DNA of 47,510 nt from positions 1 through 47,510 of the forward strand of contig CAKZOB010000023.1 in NCBI GenBank assembly GCA_937135955.1. The letters are read 5' to 3'. The notes under the pieces were generated by a model, which saw nothing but the letters and a program-made list of their open reading frames with translations, had not been told where the DNA came from and searched no databases. Each line of letters opens with the position of its first letter. The stretch's first letter is position 1. Origin of the DNA: an uncultured Anaerolineales bacterium (GTDB taxonomy: Bacteria; Chloroflexota; Anaerolineae; Aggregatilineales; Aggregatilineaceae). Both the position numbers and the translations under genes were made by a program. This document shows, in pieces, positions 18,441-27,212 of this stretch.

Positions 18441-18965
18441 TCACTCGCCAGACCAATACGTGACATCATCAGGGCTAACGTGGATACGTTCAACCAAATG
18501 ACCTGTGTCAACTTCAATCTCGGTGGCGCTTATGTTGAGGTGAAACCGTCCCAGGGGACGTAACGCAGGTGTATTCAGCACAGCGCCGGTTCGATCGAAC
18601 CGCGAGCCATGACAGGGGCACACAAAGCTGCCCTCCTCATCATCCCAGGACACTACACAGGCCAGATGGGTGCACTTGAGGTGCAGCGCCAGAAAACCGC
18701 CATCGTCCAGGCGCACTAAAGCCAAACGCGCTTCGGGAAACAAGGTGAGCGTGCCTGGGGAAAAATCATCTGGCCGTCCGACAGCAATAGTTGTGCCAGC
18801 TGGGTTATCTGCTCTGCGCGATCCCCAATAACGGAGTGCCACCAGTATCCCCTCGCCTGCGGTGAGCACTCCCAGTCCCAACCATATCTTCCTCAGAAAG
18901 CTTCTCCGTGAGAACTTACTGTCTGCTGAAAGCTCCTGCTCTGCCAGTTGAGGCTTACTGATCAT
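18441..18965 (-). CDS. Rieske 2Fe-2S protein of a bc-type complex
   Basis: Takes the first electron from quinol in the cytochrome bc complex. The twin Arg-Arg-Ser-Phe-Leu at 20-24 followed by a hydrophobic helix (about 27-46) is a Tat-type membrane anchor, as usual for Rieske proteins. Cluster ligands are Cys98 and His100 in CTHLAC and Cys116 and His119 in CPCHGSRFD, with Cys103 and Cys118 placed for the disulphide. The ATG follows the cytochrome b stop with no gap, and GGGAGG lies five bases ahead of it. Length 174 residues, typical. Confidence 0.95.
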   Translation of the reverse strand: MISKPQLAEQELSADSKFSRRSFLRKIWLGLGVLTAGEGILVALRYWGSRRADNPAGTTIAVGRPDDFSPGTLTLFPEARLALVRLDDGGFLALHLKCTHLACVVSWDDEEGSFVCPCHGSRFDRTGAVLNTPALRPLGRFHLNISATEIEVDTGHLVERIHVSPDDVTYWSGE

Positions 18966-20336
18966 CTATACCTCCCAAGGCCACATTAGAGCCATGTTCT
19001 GGCCTCGAAAGAAAAGGCCGATCGCAGTCAGCGTGACGAAAGCCGCGAACAGCAGCGAAAACAGCGCCATGTTGCTCTCGCTGGCAGTAGCACCATGTGC
19101 CCGTAATGCGAGCCGGAAAATAAACAATCCCAGTAAAGTAGCGAGCAGCGGGATGAGACCGGTGCTGATGCTGTTTGGCAAGAAAGATAGCAGGCTGGGT
19201 AGATCAAGCCAGTATTCGTCTATTACTACCATCAGTGTCGTCCAAACAGTGCCAACCAGCAGGCCCAGCCCAGCCAACCGACGCCCACGCGCCGATCGAA
19301 ACCAGATTCCGGTCACGTTCGGGTCTCGGTCGGGGTCGAAGTCGAGGTAGGGCAACAGCACCAGCGCAAGCAGTGTGAGCGCGGGGATCACAAACGAAGC
19401 GTAAACGGGGTGAAAGTGCAGTAGCAATTCCTGGAAACCTACAAAATACCAGGCAGCTTTGGCCGGGTTGGGTGGGTGATGCGGATCCGCACTCTCAAGT
19501 AGCGGCGCATTAACTGTGCCTGACCATAACAGCAGCAGTGCCAGAACTATCAATCCACCGGTAACCTCCAGCACTACCAGATGGGGAACCGTCGTCACGT
19601 ACTTGAGCTGCCGCTTAGTGGGGGGATCCTCGTCCACTGCGCGGGGAATGCTGATCGTATCTTTGCGGACGCGCCAGATATGGAAGGCAACGATGACGAA
19701 TATGCTGAAGGGCAGGACAGATATATGAAACGCAAAGAAATTGCGCAGCGTGCTTGCACCCACTTCCGGTCCACCCAGCACAGCTCGCCTGATGGCTGGC
19801 CCTGCAAGAGGAATATAATCGAGCATGCTTGTGACGATGGTGACCGCCCAATATGAGAGCTGATCCCAGGGCAGCAAGTAGCCAGAGAAATTTGCCCCGG
19901 CCACCAGCAGCAATAGAGCTAGGCCAAGCACCCAGTTGAACTCACGGGGATGGTGGAAAGCGGCTGTATAAAAGACGCGCAGCATATGCAAAACAACCAG
20001 GATCAACAGCAGATTGGCGCTCCAATGGTGCAAATTGCGCACAAACTGTCCCAACCATATTTCGGTCTGGAGAGTCTCAATACTCTTGTGTGCCTGATCG
20101 GGCGTAGGGGTATAAGCGAACAGCAACAGCGCCCCTGTGATCGCCAACACACCTAACAGCAGGATACTCAGACCGCCCAGCCCAAAGGTGTAGGTCACTT
20201 TGAGCGCGCGGAGTGGAACCGTGGTTGGATGCAAATGTAGCAGCAGATCATTAAGCACCAGTTTCATTCGACCCTGATCGTCGGTTGGCCAGGTCATACG
20301 CCAGATAGAACGGCGAATTCTATTCAAGAGGTTCAT
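18966..20336 (-). CDS. Cytochrome b of a bc-type complex (b6 and subunit IV fused)
   Basis: Quinol-oxidising, proton-translocating core of the complex. Helix B carries His103 and His117; helix D carries His204 and His219. The helix D pair is 15 apart, the b6f-like spacing, against 14 in mitochondrial-type bc1. The PWD stretch (LPWDQLSYWA) is at about 155-164. The Qo motif PEWY is replaced by PAKAAWYF (291-298), a form related to the PAKAPWYF of many menaquinol enzymes. The C-terminal helices of subunit IV are fused, giving 456 residues. I start at ATG 20336 (MNLLNRIRR); the longer frame adds 26 residues with no family resemblance, running into the upstream hairpin. First of the b, Rieske, c set. 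Confidence 0.93.
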   Translation of the reverse strand: MNLLNRIRRSIWRMTWPTDDQGRMKLVLNDLLLHLHPTTVPLRALKVTYTFGLGGLSILLLGVLAITGALLLFAYTPTPDQAHKSIETLQTEIWLGQFVRNLHHWSANLLLILVVLHMLRVFYTAAFHHPREFNWVLGLALLLLVAGANFSGYLLPWDQLSYWAVTIVTSMLDYIPLAGPAIRRAVLGGPEVGASTLRNFFAFHISVLPFSIFVIVAFHIWRVRKDTISIPRAVDEDPPTKRQLKYVTTVPHLVVLEVTGGLIVLALLLLWSGTVNAPLLESADPHHPPNPAKAAWYFVGFQELLLHFHPVYASFVIPALTLLALVLLPYLDFDPDRDPNVTGIWFRSARGRRLAGLGLLVGTVWTTLMVVIDEYWLDLPSLLSFLPNSISTGLIPLLATLLGLFIFRLALRAHGATASESNMALFSLLFAAFVTLTAIGLFFRGQNMALMWPWEV

Positions 20337-20400
20337 AGGCAACCACCGGTCTTGAGAGTAACTAGACGCAATGATGATGGGATGCAAACCAACACGAGGA

Positions 20401-20434
20401 GAACAGCCCGGCATGACTCGCTGCCGGGCTGTTC
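20401..20434 (-). terminator. Strong hairpin between phoX-like gene and cytochrome b
   Basis: A 13-base perfect stem, GAACAGCCCGGCA / TGCCGGGCTGTTC, with an 8-base loop, 17 bases after the phoX-like stop. No T-run follows on the minus strand, so it may be a partial terminator or an RNA-stabilising element separating phoX from the bc genes. Confidence 0.65.
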
Positions 20435-20450
20435 TTAGGTCGGAGTGAAC

Positions 20451-21962
20451 TTAGCCAGCGAATACGGCGTCGAACGAACGGATCGCTTCCCAGATCTCCT
20501 GGCTATCACCGACACCCAGTTCGATCCATGCGATGTTGAAGCTTTCATCCGCGTTCTGGGTCACTTTCGCGGCGTAGAGCGTGCCATAGCTCAGGTCTCC
20601 CGCGTCCTCGGCGACGAACTTGTACAGAATGCGGTTCGTGCCGTCGTCGCCATAGTAAGCGGTCTTGCCATCGGGCATTACTAGCGCCATCTCCATGCTA
20701 AAGCGGCCCATTGCGTAGTGCTTGACCACCTGGGTACCCACGCCAGGAGCCGGGATCAGCTCGACGATGTAGCCATAGTCGTAGGGGTTGGCCGGATGTC
20801 CCAGATATTCGGACATGGCACCCTGCGCCTGACCAGTCTGCCAATCTTCCACCGTTTCGGCTGGATATTCTTCGCTGGTCAAACCGGTATTCCAGGGGGT
20901 CACGCTGGCATTGCAGTTGTTCCATGTGCCCCTTACCGCGTCAAAGACCACCCGTTCGCCCTCAATGGCCTGCCACATCCCGCTGGCATCGCGACGGAGG
21001 TAAAGCTTGCTGACCGCTCCTGGGCGGCACTCAAAGTTGGTGTAGAGATAGCCCTCGTTGGCGGTAATCGGCAGCCACATGTTCCCGTCTGGATCGTTGC
21101 AGAAGAACTGTGTGGAACCATCCACTCTGCGCACTTCACCAAACGCTGCACCGTCAGGGGCATTGGGGATCGGCTCGCCAACGCGGCCTAGCTGGACGTA
21201 GGTTGCACCAGCCGGGACCTGTACAACCAGCTTCTGGTCGCCCTGGGGTACAGGGACTGGCTCAAAATCGTCGTTGGCTGTCAAGCCTACGACCACACCG
21301 ACAACACCGCGGTTGTAAGGATAAATAGCCCGTGGGCTGGGGTGTTGCACGTTGAAGAAGATGGTGCCGTCGTCGGTGATCCGCAGACCGGTAACCTCTG
21401 CGCCGAGCGGCACTGTGGCAAAGCGCTTGAGCGAACCGTCAGCCGGATCATACACGAAGAGGGCGTTATTCTCATGATTGTCGGTGTCTTCGCCAATCCA
21501 TATCCGGCCACGCGCATCTACTTCCAACCCATCAGGATTAGCAATGTTGTTGACGTCACAGGGATTCGCCGGATCGTCGGTTGTCGGGCCGCCAACCACA
21601 AGGGGTTTCAGGGTGCTGATGTTGTAGGTAGCATCGAGCGACGCCTGATAGACGATACCGCACTTGTTCTGGGGGACGTTGATATCGCCCTCTCCGTCCG
21701 ACATCCCCTTTGAGATTTCGCTCATAGCGATGTAAAGGTAACCGTTCGTTTCGTCAATGGCGAGGCCTTCCATCTTGCGCCATTCAGCAGTGGCACCTGC
21801 TGCCATAGCGTAAGCTTGGGTCTCGATGAAGGGAGCGGCTGGATGATCCAGCGGAATAGGGAAAACACCACTTCCACTTTGCGCAGAAGTCAGCGATGGC
21901 GCAGTGGCAATCACCAGGGCTATGCCTACGAGGATGGGGAAGAACAGCTTGGACGGTTTCAT
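20451..21962 (-). CDS. Secreted PhoX/DUF839-family protein (putative alkaline phosphatase)
   Basis: Likely a calcium/iron phosphatase of beta-propeller fold acting outside the membrane. It begins with a Sec signal peptide (1-27, ...SLTSAQS), not the Tat signal common in PhoX. Family features: MEGLAIDETNGYLYIAMSE, NPDGLEVDARGRIWIGED, TGLRITDDGTIFFNVQHP and, near the end, YYGDDGTNRILYKFV. The stretch usually reading GRF-x-HE is G419-R-F-S-M-E424, so the His is Met while the Glu is kept. Length is 503 residues. GGGAGG precedes the ATG by nine bases. It is upstream of the bc genes on the same strand and shares their lower GC. Phosphatase activity is inferred from family only. Confidence 0.82.
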   Translation of the reverse strand: MKPSKLFFPILVGIALVIATAPSLTSAQSGSGVFPIPLDHPAAPFIETQAYAMAAGATAEWRKMEGLAIDETNGYLYIAMSEISKGMSDGEGDINVPQNKCGIVYQASLDATYNISTLKPLVVGGPTTDDPANPCDVNNIANPDGLEVDARGRIWIGEDTDNHENNALFVYDPADGSLKRFATVPLGAEVTGLRITDDGTIFFNVQHPSPRAIYPYNRGVVGVVVGLTANDDFEPVPVPQGDQKLVVQVPAGATYVQLGRVGEPIPNAPDGAAFGEVRRVDGSTQFFCNDPDGNMWLPITANEGYLYTNFECRPGAVSKLYLRRDASGMWQAIEGERVVFDAVRGTWNNCNASVTPWNTGLTSEEYPAETVEDWQTGQAQGAMSEYLGHPANPYDYGYIVELIPAPGVGTQVVKHYAMGRFSMEMALVMPDGKTAYYGDDGTNRILYKFVAEDAGDLSYGTLYAAKVTQNADESFNIAWIELGVGDSQEIWEAIRSFDAVFAG

Positions 21963-22042
21963 GTTCGTATACCTCCCAATGGCTATGTTGCCATCAATCA
22001 GGAAACTACGCCATAAAACCTAGTGGGAGAGTCCGAAAAAGC

Positions 22043-22076
22043 GGTTAATAGACTATTAAATCTTTGAGAATTAACC
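22043..22076. promoter_or_regulatory. AT-rich dyads upstream of the phoX-like gene
   Basis: A perfect palindrome TTAATAG-A-CTATTAA (22045-22059) lies inside a larger pair GGTTAAT (22043-22049) / ATTAACC (22070-22076). TTAATA and TTAAAT also repeat at 11-base spacing, as PhoP half-sites do in Bacillus. It lies about 80 bases before the phoX-like ATG: a plausible operator, protein unknown. Confidence 0.45.
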
Positions 22077-22150
22077 TTGGTTGCTCGTTAGTCGCCAGCG
22101 GGGGATGTCGCGGGCGTTGCCCGAAAGTCCTGGCTTCGCTCAGCGCCGTG

Positions 22151-22260
22151 AAACGCACCCCTCAAACTGAGTGCGAGCAGGGGGTCTCAGCGATGTGCCC
22201 GCTGCGGAGGCGCTGATCTCCCCCCCGCTCGGCGCTGGCGCGAGGCTGGGAGTGAGGTAA
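22151..22260 (-). repeat. Intergenic repeat R, copy 6 (inverted, with module F)
   Basis: Inverted module F (CCCCTCAAACTGAGTGCGAG), inverted right end (GTCTCAGCGATGTGCCCGCT), and a shortened palindrome (CTCCCCCCGCTCGGCGCTGG... GAGTGAGG). It lies between the divergent phoX-like and fumarase genes. The gene-free stretch 21963-22397 holds the dyads, this repeat and the fumarase promoter. Confidence 0.8.
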
Positions 22261-22305
22261 AGCGGCAAGCGGTTTGATGCAATCCCCCTGCCCCCGCCGG
22301 TCGAG

Positions 22306-22335
22306 TTGGCATCTGCCCGGCAAGACGATTATGAT
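22306..22335 (+). promoter_or_regulatory. Promoter of the fumarase genes
   Basis: TTGGCA (22306-22311) and TATGAT (22330-22335), 18 bases apart; each matches five of six consensus bases. It lies 62 bases before the ATG at 22398. Confidence 0.55.
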
Positions 22336-22397
22336 GAGTAGTAGGAGTGAGCGTGACGCTTACCCTGTTCCGGATAGCGAGTGAAAAGGATTCTCTG

Positions 22398-23267
22398 ATG
22401 CAAGATTTGACCGAGGCATTTGTGGAACTGATCCGGCGCGCTTCCACGCAGTTGCCCGCCGACATGGAACGCGCCCTGCGCAAGGCCCGCGACCAGGAAG
22501 AACCCGGCTCGGCGGCGCAGAAGGCGCTCGACACCATCTTGAAAAACGTGGAGATGTCCCGCGCCCGCTCCAGCGCCATCTGCCAGGACACGGGCACGCC
22601 CATTTTCACCATCCACTATCCGCTGGGCGTCTCGACGCGCGCCCTGGCCGATCAGATTCGCCGCGCCTGCGCCATCGCCACCGAGCGGTCGTTTCTGCGT
22701 CCGAACGCTGTAGATAGCCTGACGGGCAAAAACAGCGGCAACAATACGGGCGTGGACTTCCCCACCGTGCACTTCGAGGAATGGGACGAGGAAGGGATCA
22801 AGGTTGATCTCATCCTGAAAGGCGGTGGCTGCGAAAACGTCAGCACGCAGTACGAATTGCCCAACTCTGAGCTGGGCGCGGGCCGCGACCTGGAAGGCGT
22901 GCGGCGCGTGGTGCTCGACGCCGTGCACAAGGCCCAGGGGCTGGGATGTTCACCCGGCGTACTGGGGATCGCCATCGGCGGCGACCGCGGCACCTCCTAC
23001 CTCAAGAGCAAGCAACTGCTGCTGCGTCCGGTAGACGATGCCAACGAGCAGCCCGAATTGGCCGCGCTTGAGCAGCGCCTGCTGGAGGAAACCAATCAAC
23101 TGGGCATCGGGCCGATGGGCTTCGGCGGCAAGACGACAGTGCTGGGCGTCAAGATCGGCACCCTGCACCGGCTACCCGCTTCCTTCTTCGTTTCCGTGGC
23201 CTATATGTGCTGGGCCAATCGTCGCGCCAGTATGCGTGTCATCGGGCAGGAGATCACCTATGCGTAA
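22398..23267 (+). CDS. Class I fumarate hydratase, alpha subunit (two-subunit type)
   Basis: Iron-sulphur half of a fumarase interconverting fumarate and malate in the TCA cycle; L-tartrate dehydratase shares this architecture. Three Cys expected to hold the 4Fe-4S cluster are visible: Cys62 (AICQDTGTP), Cys145 (GGGCENVS) and Cys184 (GLGCSPGVLG). Conserved stretches GKNSGNNTG and GPMGFGGKTTVLGV are also present. I start at ATG 22398 behind AAAGGA; the longer frame starts at a GTG-like codon 51 bases upstream without a ribosome site. Length 289, usual for the split form. It overlaps the beta gene by eight bases. Confidence 0.93.
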   Translation: MQDLTEAFVELIRRASTQLPADMERALRKARDQEEPGSAAQKALDTILKNVEMSRARSSAICQDTGTPIFTIHYPLGVSTRALADQIRRACAIATERSFLRPNAVDSLTGKNSGNNTGVDFPTVHFEEWDEEGIKVDLILKGGGCENVSTQYELPNSELGAGRDLEGVRRVVLDAVHKAQGLGCSPGVLGIAIGGDRGTSYLKSKQLLLRPVDDANEQPELAALEQRLLEETNQLGIGPMGFGGKTTVLGVKIGTLHRLPASFFVSVAYMCWANRRASMRVIGQEITYA

Positions 23268-23877
23268 GCTGACCGTCCCCATCAGCGAGGCAGACATCCG
23301 CGCGCTGCGGGTGGGCGAAGCCGTGAGCCTCAACGGCGTGATCGTCACCGCGCGCGACGCCGCGCACAAGTACATGATCGAGAACTTCGTCAAGACGGGC
23401 GGCAATCCCCCCGCTGCCGAAGCGGCGCTCTACCAGGAACTCAAGAAGGTGCTGGCCGACGGCGTGATCTATCACTGCGGGCCGGTGGTGCAGCAGACTG
23501 ATGGCAAGTGGTCGTTTGTCGCTGCCGGGCCGACGACCAGCATCCGCGAAGAACCCTATCAGGCGGACGTGATCGCTCATTTCGGCGTGCGGGCGGTGAT
23601 CGGCAAGGGCGGCATGGGGGCGCAGACGCTCAAAGCGTGCCAGGACTACGGCGCGGTCTACCTGCACGCCATCGGCGGAGCGGCCACCTTCATTGCCGAG
23701 AGCGTCAAAGAAGTGCTGACTGTCTACAAGCTGGACTTTGGCGTGCCAGAAGCCTTCTGGGTGATCCGTGTCGAAGACTTCCCGGCAGTGGTTACCATGG
23801 ACAGTCACGGGGGCAGCCTGCACGAGCTGATCAAGGAGCAGTCCGCCCAGAAGCTGACCGAATTGATCCGCGGCTGA
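23260..23877 (+). CDS. Class I fumarate hydratase, beta subunit
   Basis: C-terminal partner of the split class I fumarase. Family landmarks: LRVGEAVSLNGVIVTARDAAHK near the N-terminus, YHCGPVV, AGPTTSIREE, GKGGMGAQT and DFPAVVTMDSHG. The start is ATG 23260, inside the last codons of the alpha gene and behind CAGGAG, so translation is probably coupled. Length is 205 residues. A longer open frame to 23038 exists, but the upstream part is only the shifted alpha sequence. Fumarase and L-tartrate dehydratase cannot be told apart from sequence by eye; fumarase is the more likely in a genome of this kind. Confidence 0.92.
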   Translation: MRKLTVPISEADIRALRVGEAVSLNGVIVTARDAAHKYMIENFVKTGGNPPAAEAALYQELKKVLADGVIYHCGPVVQQTDGKWSFVAAGPTTSIREEPYQADVIAHFGVRAVIGKGGMGAQTLKACQDYGAVYLHAIGGAATFIAESVKEVLTVYKLDFGVPEAFWVIRVEDFPAVVTMDSHGGSLHELIKEQSAQKLTELIRG

Positions 23878-23896
23878 CAGCAAGATGACGGCGTCT

Positions 23897-23989
23897 TACC
23901 TCACCCCCGCTCGGCGCTGGCGCGCGAGGCTGGGGGTGAGGTCAACACCTCCGCAGCGGGCAAATCGCTAAGAGTCCTTGCCCGCACCC
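23897..23989 (+). repeat. Intergenic repeat R, copy 7
   Basis: CCTCACCCCCGCTCGGCGCTGG ... GGGGGTGAGG palindrome, then CTCCGCAGCGGGCAAATCGC and CTTGCCCGCACCCC. The last C of the repeat is the first base of the CTA that encodes the transaldolase stop on the other strand. It separates two convergent genes. Confidence 0.82.
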
Positions 23990-25087
23990 CTATGCGCGCA
24001 CGTCCGGATTGGGCAGCATGAACTGCTCGCGGATGAGCGCGATCAGCTCGTAGTAGGAGGCGATGAAGCCGCGCAGCGTGCGCACCGTCGCCCCGTAGGT
24101 GTCGAATTCCTGGATGGTCAGGCCGTCTTCGTCGTAGGCCCGCCGGAAGTCCGGGAAGTGCCGGTACAGCGTGTCCACGATCTCCGGATCAACTGGCTCG
24201 TCAATGCGCTCTTTGACTTCCAGGTCGGAGGCGTTGAAGCGGCGCTGCCACTCGTAGGGGATGCTGACGATCATGTCCCCACCGATGAATTCCGTCCAGT
24301 GCAGGTGATGGCGATAGGCCGCGGCCAGTAGGCGCGCCCGATAACCGCGCTCCTGGAAGATGCGGTAGGCCTTCTTCATGACGGCCACGCCCGCCCAGGG
24401 CAGATAACTGGGGTGCACGGTGATGTGGTCGCGGTTGACCAGCACGTTGATCCAGTCGTCCACGCGCCCAACCATGATCGTGCACACCGGACTCATGGTC
24501 GAGATGTCGTGCCCTTCTGCTGCGCGGCGATCCAGGCCGCGCTCGATCGCCTCGGCAACAGCAATTGCCTGAGGCACGGTGAAGTTGACCGTGGCGTTGA
24601 TGTTCACGCCCCGATAGGTCGCCTCTTCGATGGCCGGAATGCCCGCCGAAGTCACGGGAATCTTGACCTGAATGTTGGGGGCCAGGCGGTGAAGGTGTAC
24701 CGCCTGTTCGACGATGGCTTTCGTGTCGCGGTAGAACGTGGGGTTGGACTGGATGGAAAGCCGCCCCTTCTTGCCGCCTTCGCGTTCGAACACCGGCTGC
24801 AATAGCTTCGCCCCGTTGACGCCCACCTCTTCGAAGATTTTCCAGGCCACCTGCGCATCAGTCCAGGTGGGGTTTTCGGCGATCACCTGCTGAACGCGCT
24901 CGCGCCACAGGTGCATTTCTTTCTTGAGGACGGACACGGTGATGGTGGGGTTGCTGGTGGCCCCCACTGCCCCGTGTTCGATGGCGTAAGTCAGTTCTTC
25001 GACCGAAGACGAGTCGTTCCAGTAGTCGGTTTTGGTCGTGCAGACCATCTGATGCAGAGGACTTTTGTAAGTCGTCAGTGTGGTCAT
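23990..25087 (-). CDS. tal: Transaldolase-family protein
   Basis: Schiff-base enzyme of the transaldolase/fructose-6-phosphate aldolase class, moving a three-carbon unit between sugar phosphates in the cytoplasm. The N-terminal GATSNPTIT (42-50), the active-site Lys142 in IQVKIPVTSAGI and the NATVNFTVPQAIA stretch fit. At 365 residues it is longer than E. coli TalB. The start is ATG 25087 behind GAGGAAAGGA; the longest frame adds eight residues without a site. It follows a sugar ABC transporter ATPase by 114 bases on the same strand, so it is likely the last gene of the operon beginning at 29328 and may process the imported sugar. Confidence 0.88.
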   Translation of the reverse strand: MTTLTTYKSPLHQMVCTTKTDYWNDSSSVEELTYAIEHGAVGATSNPTITVSVLKKEMHLWRERVQQVIAENPTWTDAQVAWKIFEEVGVNGAKLLQPVFEREGGKKGRLSIQSNPTFYRDTKAIVEQAVHLHRLAPNIQVKIPVTSAGIPAIEEATYRGVNINATVNFTVPQAIAVAEAIERGLDRRAAEGHDISTMSPVCTIMVGRVDDWINVLVNRDHITVHPSYLPWAGVAVMKKAYRIFQERGYRARLLAAAYRHHLHWTEFIGGDMIVSIPYEWQRRFNASDLEVKERIDEPVDPEIVDTLYRHFPDFRRAYDEDGLTIQEFDTYGATVRTLRGFIASYYELIALIREQFMLPNPDVRA

Positions 25088-25201
25088 GATCCTTTCCTCA
25101 ACTATCCTCACCCGCTCTTGCAGCGGTTTACAAAACAGATCATCCTAAACTTCGGGCCGAACAGACAACCCCGGCCTGCGTTATTCTCTCGCCTCTGCGC
25201 G

Positions 25202-26002
<801 letters not shown>

Positions 26003-26003
26003 G

Positions 26004-27080
26004 TCACCGTGCCTCCGCTGCCCGTCTGCGAATATAGTTATTGACCAGCACGGCCACAATCAACATCGCCCCCAGAAATACCATGAACCAGTCAGAGTCC
26101 ACCCCTGTATAGATGATCCCCTGCTGTACCATGCCTACCGTCAGCGCGCCGAAGACCGCGCCGATCACCGACCCATAGCCGCCGGTGAGCAGCGTCCCGC
26201 CGATCACCACCGCGATGATGGCGTAGAATTCGCGCTGTTCGCCGCGCAATGTATCCGCGCCGCCCGCCGAGAGCACCTGAATGGTCCCCACCAGCCAGGC
26301 CGAGGTCGCCGTGACCATGAACAGGATCACCTTCATGCGACCGACCGGCACGCCGACGTTGCGGGCGGCGTTGGCGTCGCCGCCGATGCCAAAAATCCAG
26401 TTGCCAGGACGGGTGCGCAGCAAGACATAAGTACCTATGGCGGCAAGACCCAGCCACCACAGGATCGAGACGGGGAACTCCGCCGGCAAGCCGCGCTTGG
26501 AGGCCGGATCGGTGATCTCGATGGCGCTGGCAAAGAACCTCGACGCTGAGTCGTAGGCCGTGGTCGCCTTGATCCCGCCTACCTGCGTGCGGCCCGTGAT
26601 CAGGCGCGTCAGCCCGATGGTCATGCCGCGGATGATGAACAGGCTGCCCAGGGTGATGATGAACGAGGGAAGCCTGGTGCGCACCACCAGAATGCCGTTG
26701 ATGGCCCCCACGACCAGCGAGAACAGCAGCGCCACGCCGATGGCAGCCCACAGGTTCCACTGATATTCTACGCTGAGGATGGCGATGGTCATGCCCGCGC
26801 CACCGATGATCGAGCCGATGGACAGATCGAATTCCCCGCCGATCATCAACAGCGCCACAGCCACCGCCAGAATGCCCAGTTCGGAGGCCACTTCCATAAA
26901 GTTAGCCGTTGCCCGCAGGCTGACAAAGCCGCGATCGCCAGCGATCAGGGCAAACAACACCCATACCAACGCCGCCCCGCTGATCGCTCCCAATTCTGGG
27001 CGGCGGAATAATTTCTTGGCCAGGCTCTCCTGCAACAATCTTTCGTCGGGGGAAGTTCTGGTTTTCACCTCAACCGACAT
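26004..27080 (-). CDS. Sugar ABC transporter permease (RbsC-like)
   Basis: Membrane subunit of the importer, with about nine or ten helices in 358 residues. The family signature region is seen as [17 protein letters not shown] at about 81-97 and, in the second half, [16 protein letters not shown] and [29 protein letters not shown] precedes the ATG. It lies 132 bases after the binding-protein stop; that gap contains a 14-base perfect hairpin, which may lower expression of the permease relative to the binding protein. Confidence 0.93.
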   Translation of the reverse strand: MSVEVKTRTSPDERLLQESLAKKLFRRPELGAISGAALVWVLFALIAGDRGFVSLRATANFMEVASELGILAVAVALLMIGGEFDLSIGSIIGGAGMTIAILSVEYQWNLWAAIGVALLFSLVVGAINGILVVRTRLPSFIITLGSLFIIRGMTIGLTRLITGRTQVGGIKATTAYDSASRFFASAIEITDPASKRGLPAEFPVSILWWLGLAAIGTYVLLRTRPGNWIFGIGGDANAARNVGVPVGRMKVILFMVTATSAWLVGTIQVLSAGGADTLRGEQREFYAIIAVVIGGTLLTGGYGSVIGAVFGALTVGMVQQGIIYTGVDSDWFMVFLGAMLIVAVLVNNYIRRRAAEAR

Positions 27081-27132
27081 GACGACCTTCCATTAGATAT
27101 GCGGGCGGATTCCGTGATCACAGGGATATGGG

Positions 27133-27162
27133 AGTAGGGGCGTATGGTCATACGCCCCTACT
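27133..27162. repeat. Perfect hairpin of the GTAGGGGCG type
   Basis: AGTAGGGGCGTATG and CATACGCCCCTACT are exact reverse complements (14 bases) separated by GT. It lies between the binding protein and permease genes. Similar short GTAGGGGCG... hairpins are scattered through cyanobacterial and Chloroflexota genomes as I recall. It may act as an intra-operon attenuator or an mRNA 3' stabiliser. Confidence 0.85.
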
Positions 27163-27212
27163 GACCGATCCCACAGCAGATAGACAAACCTGACCTGACC
27201 GGAGCCAGCCCG

